A stretch of 64,000 nt of DNA from Thermoactinomyces daqus (GTDB lineage Bacteria; Bacillota; Bacilli; Thermoactinomycetales; Thermoactinomycetaceae): the NCBI RefSeq assembly GCF_000763315.1, contig NZ_JPST01000035.1, positions 62,001 to 126,000 of the forward strand, read 5' to 3'. Positions 9,705 to 19,759 of this stretch are shown one piece after another; the first letter of the stretch is position 1, and each line of letters opens with the position of its first letter. The notes under the pieces are model-generated. The model was not told the DNA's origin. It saw only the letters and a program-made list of their open reading frames with translations, and searched no databases. The position numbers and the translations under genes are program-made.

Positions 9705-10457
9705 TTATTTTATCCAAGTTGCGCGAATCTGTTCCAACAAGTTGAGGGATTTGGACTGAAACGGCAAATATTCCTGCATAAAGGAACGGACAATCTGTTG
9801 CAATTGCGCTTCCGTTTCCGGTCTTACCTTTACTTCCCCCAACCGTTCCACCGGGATGCGCTCCAAAACCGGCAGAATTTTGCCCGTTGCCGCTGAAACC
9901 GGAATCGCCTCCGGATCGCGTTCCTGGCATTCTTCACACAAAAAACCGCCCTGACGGACACTGAAGCGAACAGGGCTGCGGTCCCGGCGGCAGATGACAC
10001 AATGATTCAATACCGGCGTATATCCGGCCAATTTCAAGATGCGGAGTTCAAAAATCCGCGTCAAAATCTCCGGATTGGTTCCTTTTTCCAAACGTTTGAG
10101 CAGGGCGCTGAGCAATCGGTGAAGCGGCGGCAGGGGTTCTCTCTCTTCCGTGCATTTATCCAAAAGATCAAGCCAATAGGCGCCATAGGCTGTGAGCAGC
10201 AAATCGGAGCGAATCGGGTGATGGGAATCGAGCGAATCGGCCTGCGACAAGGTGGCAACCCCGCTCCCTCCCGTAAACAGGACAAATTGCGCCTCTGTAA
10301 ACGGCTCCGTCACTGCACTGAAACGACTCTTTGTTTTTTTGGAACCGCGGGCCATCGCCGCCAGTTTTCCCTGCTCTTTCGTAAACAGCGTCAAAATTTG
10401 GTGGCTTTCGCCGTAATCTTTCGCTTTGAGGACAATCCCTTCCACTTTCACCAACAT
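9705..10457 (-). CDS. recO: DNA repair protein RecO
   Basis: 250 residues, normal length. RecO loads RecA on SSB-coated ssDNA with RecR in the RecFOR pathway. It has an N-terminal OB fold (VEGIVLKAKDYGESHQILTLFT), a helical middle and a C-terminal zinc-binding motif CVICRRD with CEECQE. It lies downstream of era and yqzL as in B. subtilis and ends at the glyQS promoter region. Start ATG (MLVKVEGIVL) at 10457, 18 bases after the yqzL stop. Confidence 0.95.
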   Translation of the reverse strand: MLVKVEGIVLKAKDYGESHQILTLFTKEQGKLAAMARGSKKTKSRFSAVTEPFTEAQFVLFTGGSGVATLSQADSLDSHHPIRSDLLLTAYGAYWLDLLDKCTEEREPLPPLHRLLSALLKRLEKGTNPEILTRIFELRILKLAGYTPVLNHCVICRRDRSPVRFSVRQGGFLCEECQERDPEAIPVSAATGKILPVLERIPVERLGEVKVRPETEAQLQQIVRSFMQEYLPFQSKSLNLLEQIRATWIK

Positions 10458-10475
10458 GAGATTCGCCCTTTCCTC

Positions 10476-10613
10476 TCAGCAGCAGTTTTCCTCCCCTTCT
10501 TCCTCTTGTTCCGCCCTTTCCGCAACATCCTCCAGTGTTTGGAGTTCCTTGAACAAGAGGTAAGCGTCGATACTGCCAGTCACTTGGAAACAATTCCAGA
10601 CAAAATTTCGCAA
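10476..10613 (-). CDS. yqzL: YqzL family small protein
   Basis: A 45-residue protein starting with TTG at 10613, immediately after an in-frame TAG. The sequence begins MRNFVWNCFQVTGSIDAY and continues LLFKELQ, matching the short YqzL family found between era and recO in Bacillales, then an acidic tail ending EENCC. An AAAGGA lies 9 bases upstream of the TTG. Function unknown. The conserved position between era and recO and the FVWxxFxxTGxIDAYLL pattern make the call fairly safe despite its small size. Confidence 0.8.
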   Translation of the reverse strand: MRNFVWNCFQVTGSIDAYLLFKELQTLEDVAERAEQEEEGEENCC

Positions 10614-10832
10614 CTAGCATCATCCTTTCTCTATGCCTCATTACAACCATTAGGATGACCTAGAGCAGCGGGGAGTATTAGATGGAAAAATTGGCATTCT
10701 CCCTGTTATTGACTTTCACTCATGATGTTGTTCCTGCGTGCTCTCACGGGCCGGGTGGCGGTGTGCGTCCAACACTCGGCACGCAGGGAATTCCTCCGGG
10801 ATCGAAAAAGTCATGATCATTTCCCGTACGGT
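10614..10832 (-). other. era-yqzL intergenic segment with a large imperfect hairpin
   Basis: About 219 bases with no coding signal. On the minus strand, TTCCCTGCGTGC and GCACGCAGGAA (about 10731-10793) can pair over 11 bp with one bulge, enclosing GC-rich sequence that includes a smaller GTGT/ACAC hairpin. No T-tract follows. It could be a processing or stability element within the era-yqzL-recO transcript; no known RNA family is recognised. Confidence 0.35.
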
Positions 10833-12177
<1,345 letters not shown>

Positions 12178-12181
12178 TCAT

Positions 12182-12871
12182 TTACAATAACTGCAGACCG
12201 ATCGTCGCCACAAAAATGCCGAGAATGCCTCCGATCACCACGGACAGTCGCCGAGGCTGGTAACGAAGGCGCATGCCCACCAGCATCATGAGCAGGAGCA
12301 GAACCAAAAACGTAATATGCAGGTTGCCCGTTACCAGAATCAGCAGAGTTGAGATGCAGAGTGAAATCGAAGAGGTCATGCTCGGCTCCCATGTATGCTT
12401 TTCGACACGGTGGCACCAACCCTTTAAAAGCAGAGTGAGGAAAAAGTCGAACACGATGATCACGGCCAGCCCGATGTTGGCAGGATAAGAAGTACCCGCG
12501 GTCAGGCGGATAAACAGTTTATCGAGATACGGATAAAAGACACTGATTCCGACAATCACCGCAAGCCCAGCGGTCAACAGCACCGCTCCCGCAGCCACAT
12601 CTTTCGCGATTTTGGCCAGCGGATGGTATTCCTCCGTCACCATGTCCACCACCGCTTCAACAGCGGTATTGATCAACTCCGCAAATAAAACCAGAATAAT
12701 CGTGATAAACACGACAAGTACCTCCAACTTGCTGATCGGGAGGTACAAGGCGAAAAAAAGGACAGCGAGGGCAATGAGAAAATGGATGCGCATGTTCCGT
12801 TGCGTAATGACCGTATACTTTAGCCCTTCCAGAGCGTAAACAAAGCTGCGCAGCAATTTGGTCACCCACAT
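12182..12871 (-). CDS. dgkA: DgkA-type lipid kinase fused to a degenerate PAP2-like domain
   Basis: 229 residues. Residues 1-120 are a diacylglycerol/undecaprenol kinase: three membrane helices with the AELINTAVEAVVDMV active-site motif; in Firmicutes this family recycles undecaprenol. Residues about 125-229 add four more hydrophobic segments. The layout WEPSMTSSISLCIS, then GMRLRY, then RRLSVVIGGILGIFVA resembles the PSMPSGH, SR and HxxxD pattern of PAP2 phosphatases, but the catalytic His, Ser-Arg and His-Asp residues are absent. It is therefore probably a decayed PAP2 domain with only a structural role (inference). Classic DgkA is about 120 residues. Neighbours ybeY and cdd fit the usual operon. 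Confidence 0.88.
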   Translation of the reverse strand: MWVTKLLRSFVYALEGLKYTVITQRNMRIHFLIALAVLFFALYLPISKLEVLVVFITIILVLFAELINTAVEAVVDMVTEEYHPLAKIAKDVAAGAVLLTAGLAVIVGISVFYPYLDKLFIRLTAGTSYPANIGLAVIIVFDFFLTLLLKGWCHRVEKHTWEPSMTSSISLCISTLLILVTGNLHITFLVLLLLMMLVGMRLRYQPRRLSVVIGGILGIFVATIGLQLL

Positions 12872-12887
12872 GAGAAGAAGCCCCCTT

Positions 12888-13358
12888 CTATCGCTGAAGA
12901 CCGATCCGGCTTAAAATCTCCTCCTGTCTTGAAAACATTTCTTTTTCTTCTTGCTCGGTCTCATGATCATAGCCAAGGAGATGCAAAAAACCGTGCACAG
13001 CCAAAAAACCGAGTTCACGGGCAAGCGTATGGCCGTATTCCGCAGCCTGCTCTTTTGCCTTCGGCAGGGAAATCACGATATCTCCCAGCATGACTCCCTC
13101 TTCTTCTTCATCGATTACCCACTCTTCATCGGGTTCCCACAGCGGAAATGACAAAACATCGGTCGGGCGGTCGATCCCGCGGTATTCCCGGTTCAGCTGG
13201 TGAATTTTTTCATTGTCAACAATGGTTACGGCCACTTCAACCGGCGGCAGCTCTTCAAAATCCGCGGCAGCCTGCAACGCTTTTTCCAGCGAGGAGATCG
13301 CTTCTCTCTCCTCTTCCGTCACCTCTAATTCTATACCCAGTTCCAAACGCAAATTCAT
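12888..13358 (-). CDS. ybeY: Endoribonuclease YbeY
   Basis: 156 residues. Single-strand endoribonuclease in 16S rRNA 3'-end maturation and ribosome quality control. The zinc motif HGFLHLLGYDHETEQE (H-x3-H-x5-H) is intact. The start at 13358 overlaps the end of pgpH by 4 bases. Order phoH-pgpH-ybeY-dgkA-cdd-era is as in B. subtilis. Confidence 0.96.
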   Translation of the reverse strand: MNLRLELGIELEVTEEEREAISSLEKALQAAADFEELPPVEVAVTIVDNEKIHQLNREYRGIDRPTDVLSFPLWEPDEEWVIDEEEEGVMLGDIVISLPKAKEQAAEYGHTLARELGFLAVHGFLHLLGYDHETEQEEKEMFSRQEEILSRIGLQR

Positions 13359-15520
13359 CCTTGCTTTACTCCTTTTACTTTAACAGGTTCTTCCGGATAT
13401 TCGATCCTGGAGTGAAAAATGCCCTGCAACGTTTCACAGATCGACTTTGTGATCATGTCCAGCTCTTTGAACGTAAGATCACACTCATCAAATTGCCCGT
13501 CCTCCAGGCGATCCTGCACAATTTTCTTGACCATGTTTTCAATCCGGGACGGGGTGGGCCGGGCGAGGGAGCGAACTGCTGCTTCCACACAATCGCAAAT
13601 ACCCACGATCGCCGCTTCCTTGAATTGAGCTTTGGGTCCCGGATAACGGTAATCCTCCTCCAACACCTGGGTCCCGCTATTTTGTTTCAACGCTTTATAA
13701 TAAAAATATTTGAGCAAGGTGGTTCCGTGGTGTTGGGCGGCAATATCCTGAATCGGTTTCGGAATGCGGTATTGTTTTAACAATTCCACTCCGTCCCGCG
13801 CGTGGGAAATGATGATCGTTTTGCTTAAATTCGGCGAAATTTTATCATGCGGATTGGAGCGGTTCAGCTGGTTCTCGACAAAAAACTGCGGCCGTTTCGT
13901 CTTGCCGATATCGTGATAATAAGCCCCCACCCGGGCCAGCAATCCGTCTGCCCCGATCGCTTCCGCGGCTGCTTCCGACAAATTTCCGACAATGATGGAA
14001 TGGTGGTATGTACCCGGGGATTTGATCAGCAGCTGCCTCAGCAGAGGTTGGTTGGGATTCCCCAGTTCCACCAAACGCATGGGTGACAGGATGCCAAAAG
14101 CCGTCTCAAAAAACGGCAAAAAACCGATCGTCAGCACGGCCGAAAAGATTCCGCCCAACATGCCGAACCCGATGGATAAAAACAGTTCGTTCATCGTTCC
14201 TTCCGTAGGATACATCATATAAAGGGCCAGGATGGCCAAACTGACGGAAAGTGCGGCGACCAGTCCCGCCCGTAAAATCCCGCTCCGCCTGCGGACATCG
14301 GTCAGAGCGAAGGCACTGGCTGCACCGCTGACCAGCGCGGTAAAACCAAAGCGAAAATCAAACAAAATATGATTATCCCCGTTAAAAAAGATGCTGGCAA
14401 AAACAGCGAGCAATACGTTGCACACCATGGCCACCTGAAGATCGAGGAGCAGCGTGATCAGCATCGCCCCGAAGCCGACCGGCGCGAGAAAACCGATCAT
14501 ACTACATTCCAAATTCTGCCCAATGGCCACCATCTTCATCCCGAGCACCGTCAACAGCAAAATTGAAAACAGGAGAAGCAGATTCATATTATTTTTATAA
14601 AGCCGGGGCTTATAATTGCGAATATAGGTAAAGATGGCAGCCAACACCACGAAAATAAAGAGCAGCAAGCCTAAATGCGGCCAAAAATTAGTCTCTTTGC
14701 GCAAAAGACCCAGTTCCTGCAGTTTATTGTACTGATCCGGAGTGACGACCTCACCCAGAGCGATGATAATTTGCCCTTTTCGAATCGGAATGGGCTGCAC
14801 GGCATCTTTCGCTGCCTCACGCAAAGCCGTGGTTCGTTCCCGATCAAAAAAATCATTGGGAACAATGCTCTTTTTGGCCAATTCGCGCACAATCGAACGG
14901 GAACGATTGTCCAACGAGTCCTGATCCAGCAAAGTAGTAACCAGGACGCGGTCCACCGAATCCCTTTTGTTCTCCAGCTCCTCCTGGCGAACTCCCTTGT
15001 TCAGGATATCAAACACAATGTCCCTCGTCTTCAGCCGGATCGCCGTCAGATCGTCGGGAGAGATTTTCAGCAAGTTCGCATAAAAGGTATCGGAAAATGC
15101 ATCGGAAAATGTTTCTTCCAAAATCAGTTTCACTTTCTGCTTTTTTTCATCATCGGACAAAGTGTGATCAGTCAGCACCTTTCTGACTTCGGCGAAAAAG
15201 CGGTCGATTTTGTCAATCTGCTGATTGGTAACCCGGTCATCCTTGGTGTAAACGCGTTCCACCTTTTCCGCCGCCTGCTCTTTTGCCATTTCGGTCGCAT
15301 ATTCATCGATCTTCGTGACGGGGGAAACGATCGTGGCCGGGCTGACTTGTCCCACGCGTATGACGTATTGTTCGGGCAATACATGTTTTAAGAGTAATAA
15401 ATAGAACGCGATCCCTATGATCGCGTATAAGAGCAAGTGTATGCGAAAACTCGTTTTCCAGGTCTCAACCTTTTTCCCTTTTTTCTCCCGCTGGGATGAC
15501 GGTTCCTTTTTCTCCTTCAT
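13355..15520 (-). CDS. pgpH: 7TM-HD phosphohydrolase, c-di-AMP phosphodiesterase PgpH
   Basis: 721 residues. After one N-terminal helix (about 28-46) comes a large extracytoplasmic 7TMR-HDED domain (to about 275), then seven membrane helices (about 280-470) and a cytosolic HD domain with HHSIIVGNLSEAA, YYHDIGK and a downstream ISHARDGVELLKQY metal site. Homologue of B. subtilis YqfF/PgpH, which hydrolyses cyclic di-AMP to pApA. The catalytic HD pair is intact, so it should be active. Start ATG at 15520, 23 bases after phoH. Confidence 0.94.
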   Translation of the reverse strand: MKEKKEPSSQREKKGKKVETWKTSFRIHLLLYAIIGIAFYLLLLKHVLPEQYVIRVGQVSPATIVSPVTKIDEYATEMAKEQAAEKVERVYTKDDRVTNQQIDKIDRFFAEVRKVLTDHTLSDDEKKQKVKLILEETFSDAFSDTFYANLLKISPDDLTAIRLKTRDIVFDILNKGVRQEELENKRDSVDRVLVTTLLDQDSLDNRSRSIVRELAKKSIVPNDFFDRERTTALREAAKDAVQPIPIRKGQIIIALGEVVTPDQYNKLQELGLLRKETNFWPHLGLLLFIFVVLAAIFTYIRNYKPRLYKNNMNLLLLFSILLLTVLGMKMVAIGQNLECSMIGFLAPVGFGAMLITLLLDLQVAMVCNVLLAVFASIFFNGDNHILFDFRFGFTALVSGAASAFALTDVRRRSGILRAGLVAALSVSLAILALYMMYPTEGTMNELFLSIGFGMLGGIFSAVLTIGFLPFFETAFGILSPMRLVELGNPNQPLLRQLLIKSPGTYHHSIIVGNLSEAAAEAIGADGLLARVGAYYHDIGKTKRPQFFVENQLNRSNPHDKISPNLSKTIIISHARDGVELLKQYRIPKPIQDIAAQHHGTTLLKYFYYKALKQNSGTQVLEEDYRYPGPKAQFKEAAIVGICDCVEAAVRSLARPTPSRIENMVKKIVQDRLEDGQFDECDLTFKELDMITKSICETLQGIFHSRIEYPEEPVKVKGVKQG

Positions 15521-15542
15521 CTTTGAACCGACTCCTTGCTGC

Positions 15543-16511
15543 TTATTCCTTTACTCGATCCTGTTCATAAGCATCAATAATTTTCTGCACCAACGTATGA
15601 CGAACAACGTCTTCCTGTCCGAGATAGATAAACTGAATCTCCGGTACTGCCTTTAAAATCCGTTCAGCCTCTTTCAATCCCGAATTTTTGCCTCTGGGCA
15701 AATCCACCTGGGTCACGTCGCCGGTAATCACCATTTTAGACCCAAAGCCGAGGCGGGTCAAAAACATCTTCATCTGCTCGGGGGTCGTATTTTGCGCTTC
15801 ATCGAGAATGACAAAGGAATCTTCCAATGTCCGCCCCCGCATGTAGGCCAGAGGAGCCACCTCAATCAATCCGCGCTCCATCATCTTCGCCACTTGTTCC
15901 GTTCCCAGCATGGTGTAGAGACTGTCATATAACGGGCGAAGATACGGATCCACTTTTTCCTGCAAATCCCCGGGCAAAAAGCCCAAATTTTCCCCGGCTT
16001 CCACAGCAGGACGTGTAAGGACGATCTTTTTCACGCTGTGCGCTTTCAGGGCAGATACGGCCAACACGACTGCGAGAAAGGTTTTTCCAGTACCGGCCGG
16101 CCCGATTCCGAAGACGATATCCGACTTCTTGATGGCGGACACATAATGGCGTTGTCCGAGCGTTTTAACGCGAATCGCCTTCCCTTTTTGCGTCGTGCCG
16201 ATCTCTTCCTGATAAAGTTCGAGCAGTTCGTCTGCTTGTCCCTGTCTGGCCAGACGGTGGGCATAGACAATATCGCGATCTGATATCGTTTTTCCCTGCC
16301 TGATCAAGGACAGCAGCACACGAAACAGATGATCCAATATCTCCAGTTCTTCCTCGCTTCCGGTGATGATCACCACTTCGCCGCGCGAAAAGATCCTGGC
16401 GGAAGTATTGGCTTCAATCTGCTTCAGATAGGCGTCATGAGGCCCGAATAGACTAAGTGCTTCTGCGGCATCCCGCAAGCGAATTTTCAGCGAATGATCT
16501 TGATTTTGCAA
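15543..16511 (-). CDS. phoH: PhoH family ATPase
   Basis: 322 residues from a TTG start at 16511, preferred because AAGGAG ends 9 bases upstream and the protein then begins at the usual family length; an upstream in-frame ATG at 16568 would lie inside yqfD. Walker A is GPAGTGKTFLAVV, Walker B FVILDEAQN, with a preceding KH-like N-terminal domain. PhoH/YbeZ proteins are ATPases or RNA helicases functionally linked to YbeY, whose gene lies two genes downstream. Start is 4 bases after the yqfD stop. Confidence 0.94.
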   Translation of the reverse strand: MQNQDHSLKIRLRDAAEALSLFGPHDAYLKQIEANTSARIFSRGEVVIITGSEEELEILDHLFRVLLSLIRQGKTISDRDIVYAHRLARQGQADELLELYQEEIGTTQKGKAIRVKTLGQRHYVSAIKKSDIVFGIGPAGTGKTFLAVVLAVSALKAHSVKKIVLTRPAVEAGENLGFLPGDLQEKVDPYLRPLYDSLYTMLGTEQVAKMMERGLIEVAPLAYMRGRTLEDSFVILDEAQNTTPEQMKMFLTRLGFGSKMVITGDVTQVDLPRGKNSGLKEAERILKAVPEIQFIYLGQEDVVRHTLVQKIIDAYEQDRVKE

Positions 16512-16515
16512 TGGC

Positions 16516-17727
16516 TCATTCTCCTTGCAGAATCGGTTGTATACTTGCAATATTTTCAATGGCATCAAAGTGCACTTTCAAATTCACTTTACCATTCTCC
16601 ACGCGCTGGTGCAAAATTTTTTCTTCCAAAATTCGTCCGTTGCCCCCCAATCTCTGTTGAAGTTCCTCCCTCGCGCGCATTTTTCCCAACATCACGGCAT
16701 CCTCGGGAGTCAGATCCTTCTTCACCCACTTCATCTCCAAAATCTCATCTTCGACCAATCCGAACGGGAGCCGCCATTTCCCCAAGTAACAGGAGTGGAT
16801 TTTGCGAATCGTTTCCACCTTTTTGAATGGGACTTTTTCGGCAAAAGGGTTGGGAATGATCATGGAAAACAGATATGGCGACAGCTTTTTCACCCGCTCT
16901 CCCGTATACACCTTCCGCTTCTGCACAAGCGGAACCGATACATTGGATTCATACCAGACTTCCCCGATCACTTTTCCTTTTGCACCGACGATTTTTCCAT
17001 GATCCGGATTTTCCGGGTCGCCGTAAATGCCGGAGACCAAGATCTGTCCCTTTTTCACCACCTGATTGACCTCAACGAGCGGATTTCCCCTCTCGACGCG
17101 CAAATCATAAACCATCGCGTTCTTTTTGGCGACCAGGTTTACGGGCCCCGGGTCCCGGTTCTCCTCTTTTTTTGTTTCCGGCTCTTTTTTCTCCACAATC
17201 GTGACAATCACCCTTGTCCCTTCCACGCGGAATCCTACCCACGAAGCCTTTGGAAGGTGCATGAGCAAATCGTGCTGGATAACTTCCGCTTCCGGTAGTT
17301 TTCCCTTAAGTTGCCCGACAAACACCCCTTCCTTCTTTAAGAGGGCTTGTACATATCGTTCCGGAATTTGCTCGTTTCCCTCAATTTGCACTCTCCAGAC
17401 AAATGAAGAAAGAGAGAGCGTGAGCAGAATAAAAAGAGCGACACCGAGCAAAAACGCTTTACGCCGCTTCAGCTTGCGCATGAAAAACGGCACACCTTCT
17501 TTTTTGACTATTTTCAGTCTCACCTTGTTCCTGCGGGCGATTGAAACGAACGAAAAAAAATGCGTTAATGGTACGGTAAGGTGGAGCTTCTGCTCATGAA
17601 CCCATTGAATATCTTCCAGATGTATGCCTGCCTGTACCGTTTGATTGATCAAACCGGTAACCCGTTCCCCCGTACAGGCCAAACGGACTTTTCCTTTGAC
17701 TAATGCCGGATAACCCATCACTGCCAC
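16516..17727 (-). CDS. yqfD: Sporulation protein YqfD
   Basis: 403 residues. SigE-regulon membrane protein required for efficient sporulation in B. subtilis. One hydrophobic segment (AFLLGVALFILLTLSLSSFVW, about 90-110) anchors a long outer domain with POTRA/FtsQ-like N-terminal features (VEGNEQIPERYVQALLKKEG-type sequence) and VVKKGQILVSG. GTG start at 17727 with GGGGAG 7 bases upstream. It forms a unit with yqfC immediately upstream. Confidence 0.92.
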   Translation of the reverse strand: MAVMGYPALVKGKVRLACTGERVTGLINQTVQAGIHLEDIQWVHEQKLHLTVPLTHFFSFVSIARRNKVRLKIVKKEGVPFFMRKLKRRKAFLLGVALFILLTLSLSSFVWRVQIEGNEQIPERYVQALLKKEGVFVGQLKGKLPEAEVIQHDLLMHLPKASWVGFRVEGTRVIVTIVEKKEPETKKEENRDPGPVNLVAKKNAMVYDLRVERGNPLVEVNQVVKKGQILVSGIYGDPENPDHGKIVGAKGKVIGEVWYESNVSVPLVQKRKVYTGERVKKLSPYLFSMIIPNPFAEKVPFKKVETIRKIHSCYLGKWRLPFGLVEDEILEMKWVKKDLTPEDAVMLGKMRAREELQQRLGGNGRILEEKILHQRVENGKVNLKVHFDAIENIASIQPILQGE

Positions 17728-17740
17728 CGCATTTCTCCCC

Positions 17741-17998
17741 TTACTTCATATATCGCAACTCCTGAATCTCGCCTTCAATCCGCACACCATCCTGATAAAT
17801 GACGGCGATCTTTAATTTCTCCCCCTTGATTTGCAGGGTTCCTTCCTTCACTTTCAGCTTCAATTCGGTTGGGCTGAATTTTTCAACTTCAAGATAGTTT
17901 TCAATCTGGAGCCGCCGCGAGCCGACCATCTCGATCCGTGGAACTTCTTCTGTCACTTCTGCCGGCAGGTCCAACCAATCCGAAACCCATTTGCGCAT
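17741..17998 (-). CDS. yqfC: Sporulation protein YqfC
   Basis: 85 residues, beta-rich YabP/YqfC-family protein (LPAEVTEEVPRIEMVGSRRL). In B. subtilis yqfC and yqfD form a SigE-controlled pair. ATG start with GGGAG just upstream. A candidate SigE promoter precedes it. It ends 14 bases before yqfD. Confidence 0.93.
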   Translation of the reverse strand: MRKWVSDWLDLPAEVTEEVPRIEMVGSRRLQIENYLEVEKFSPTELKLKVKEGTLQIKGEKLKIAVIYQDGVRIEGEIQELRYMK

Positions 17999-18038
17999 CA
18001 GCTCCCGCCCTCTCCCATCCGATCTTCTTCTTTTTTCA

Positions 18039-18065
18039 CTCTTATGCGCCCAAAGGCCGATTTAT
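18039..18065 (-). promoter_or_regulatory. Candidate SigE promoter of yqfCD
   Basis: On the minus strand, ATA (18065-18063) is followed after 16 bases by CATAAGAG (18046-18039), close to the SigE pattern ATA-N16-CATACAnT. Consistent with SigE control of yqfC in B. subtilis; judged by eye only. Confidence 0.4.
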
Positions 18066-18075
18066 GAAGCAGACA

Positions 18076-18106
18076 CAAAAAGCGGCATAGAGACCTACTA
18101 TGCCGC
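18076..18106 (-). terminator. Intrinsic terminator after the SASP gene
   Basis: Minus-strand stem GCGGCATAG/CTATGCCGC (18098-18106 with 18082-18090), 7-base loop, followed by TTTTTG. Confidence 0.85.
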
Positions 18107-18117
18107 CGTCTTCCATC

Positions 18118-18315
18118 TTATTCCGTTTTCATTTCGTTTTGAGCCGCAGCGATCAGGCGTTTGGTAATTTCTCCTCCGACAGATCCGTTGGCGCGCGCGG
18201 CCGTATCCGAACCCAATTTCACACCGAACTCGGCCGCGATCTCTTCTTTAAATTGGTTAAGAACCAAAGCCGCTCCCGGCACCAACAGGCGATTGGAATT
18301 GGATCGACGTGCCAT
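18118..18315 (-). CDS. Alpha/beta-type small acid-soluble spore protein
   Basis: 65 residues. Major SASP that coats forespore DNA and protects it from UV and heat. It shows the family signature [20 protein letters not shown] with the GPR cleavage context EIAxEFG, and [14 protein letters not shown]. The matching protease gpr is in this window at 39.5-40.6 kb. ATG at 18315 preceded by AAAGGAGGTG; an upstream in-frame GTG overlaps the RBS. Monocistronic, with its own terminator and a SigG-like -10. Confidence 0.97.
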   Translation of the reverse strand: MARRSNSNRLLVPGAALVLNQFKEEIAAEFGVKLGSDTAARANGSVGGEITKRLIAAAQNEMKTE

Positions 18316-18337
18316 GCCTTTCACCTCCTTTGGTTTT

Positions 18338-18344
18338 TAGTATG
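18338..18344 (-). promoter_or_regulatory. Candidate SigG -10 element of the SASP gene
   Basis: CATACTA on the minus strand matches the SigG -10 consensus exactly and lies at the right distance before the RBS. The -35 is weak (TTTATT about 18 bases upstream). Confidence 0.5.
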
Positions 18345-18388
18345 AAATTTGAAGCAAAATCTAATAAACGCAGTTGTTTCCATGAATA

Positions 18389-18420
18389 ATAAAAAAGACT
18401 CGTGAAATCTCTTCACGAGC
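18389..18420 (-). terminator. Intrinsic terminator after the 60-residue gene
   Basis: Minus-strand stem CTCGTGAA/TTCACGAG (18412-18419 with 18399-18406), 5-base loop, followed by TCTTTTTTATT. Confidence 0.85.
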
Positions 18421-18441
18421 CGAGTACAATTTGTTTTAATT

Positions 18442-18624
18442 TTAACGGAACAGCGAAAAACGATACGGTTTCAATGCGCGGGGCGGACCTAAAATCTCTC
18501 TCATCCGCATCCCTTCACGGAGCGAGCCAATCCTTTTGCCCGGCCTTTGCCCCCGTTCCAAGCCGGTTCTCACCGCCTGAAGCGATCCGCTCCGCAGCTT
18601 TTGCGCTGAGATGCGAATTTCCAT
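18442..18624 (-). CDS. Small basic protein of unknown function
   Basis: 60 residues, strongly basic (many Arg, few acidic residues), no membrane segment, no family recognised. Supported by a strong RBS (GGGAGGTGG, 4 bases before the ATG), a terminator about 20 bases after the stop, and position 33 bases after floA. It occupies the place of yqfB in the B. subtilis order (floA-yqfB-yqfC) but I cannot show homology. Probably co-transcribed with nfeD-floA. Confidence 0.65.
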   Translation of the reverse strand: MEIRISAQKLRSGSLQAVRTGLERGQRPGKRIGSLREGMRMREILGPPRALKPYRFSLFR

Positions 18625-18657
18625 GAAACCACCTCCCTTGGGTGAAGCGGGGACTGA

Positions 18658-19644
18658 TTAATTTTCCGCATCCGCTTCCGGATCATCATCACCCAGCGAG
18701 CGGCGCATTTTGGTATCGGCTTCAATATTTTGCATCATGTAATAATCCATGAACCCCATTTTCCCGGACTTGAGCGCCTCGGCCAACGCGCGCGGCACTT
18801 CGGCTTCCGCTTCGATCACTTTAGCCCTCATCTCCTGCACCTTTGCCTTCATCTCTTGCTCCAGTGCCACGGCCATTGCCCGCCGTTCTTCGGCTTTCGC
18901 CTGAGCGATGCGTTTATCCGCTTCCGCCTGGTCGATCTGCAGTTTCGCCCCGATATTTTTCCCGATGTCAATGTCAGCGATGTCAATGGAGAGGATTTCA
19001 AAGGCGGTTCCGGCATCCAGCCCTTTGGAGAGCACGGTTTCCGAGATCATATCCGGGTTTTCCAACACATCCTTATGGCTGTCAGCGGAACCATTCGTCG
19101 TCACAATTCCCTCTCCGACACGGGCAATAATCGTTTCTTCTCCCGCTCCGCCCACCAAACGGTCGATATTGGCACGCACCGTTACCCGGGCAATCACTTT
19201 TACCTCGATTCCGTCTTTACATACAGCAGAGACTTCCGGTGTCTCGATTACTTTTGGATTGACGCTCATCTGCACGGCCTCGAGCACATCCCGACCAGCC
19301 AGGTCAATTGCCGCGGCCCGTTCAAAAATCAGATCGATATCAGCCCGCTGGGCGGCGATCAAGGCATCGACAACCCGGTCCACATTCCCTCCGGCCAGAT
19401 AGTGCGTTTCCAATTGGGAAATATCAACATGCAAGCCGGCTTTGCGCGCCTTGATCAAGGGATTTACGATTCGTGCAGGAACAATCCGGCGAAGGCGCAT
19501 CCCGACCAGCGTGGAGAGTCCCACATAAACCCCCGATGCCATCGCGCTGATCCAGAGCATTACCGGTACAAATGAGAAGAAAATCGATAAAACAATAACA
19601 ATCAGGATGACCAACAAAACAGCCCCCAACGCTCCGCCCGTCAT
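18658..19644 (-). CDS. floA: Flotillin-like protein FloA
   Basis: About 328 residues. Membrane-microdomain scaffold; homologue of YqfA. An N-terminal hydrophobic hairpin ([20 protein letters not shown] and [20 protein letters not shown]) is followed by the SPFH domain and an Ala/Glu-rich coiled coil ([20 protein letters not shown]). ATG at 19644 is chosen because AAGGAG ends 8 bases upstream; the GTG three codons earlier overlaps that RBS. Preceded by an nfeD gene, the usual partner. Confidence 0.95.
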   Translation of the reverse strand: MTGGALGAVLLVILIVIVLSIFFSFVPVMLWISAMASGVYVGLSTLVGMRLRRIVPARIVNPLIKARKAGLHVDISQLETHYLAGGNVDRVVDALIAAQRADIDLIFERAAAIDLAGRDVLEAVQMSVNPKVIETPEVSAVCKDGIEVKVIARVTVRANIDRLVGGAGEETIIARVGEGIVTTNGSADSHKDVLENPDMISETVLSKGLDAGTAFEILSIDIADIDIGKNIGAKLQIDQAEADKRIAQAKAEERRAMAVALEQEMKAKVQEMRAKVIEAEAEVPRALAEALKSGKMGFMDYYMMQNIEADTKMRRSLGDDDPEADAEN

Positions 19645-19759
19645 TCCCTTCACTCCTTCAACTGATTTCCTTTATTGACAATTCTATCATATCGCAAAAA
19701 AATTCCATAAGTCATGAAAAATGGAGATTCTCTTTGAATGAATGATCAGGAAAAGATGA

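Noticed and set aside
10735-10795. Possible tRNA or small RNA in the era-yqzL spacer
   Set aside because: No tRNA cloverleaf, T-loop or anticodon pattern; only a bulged hairpin was found.
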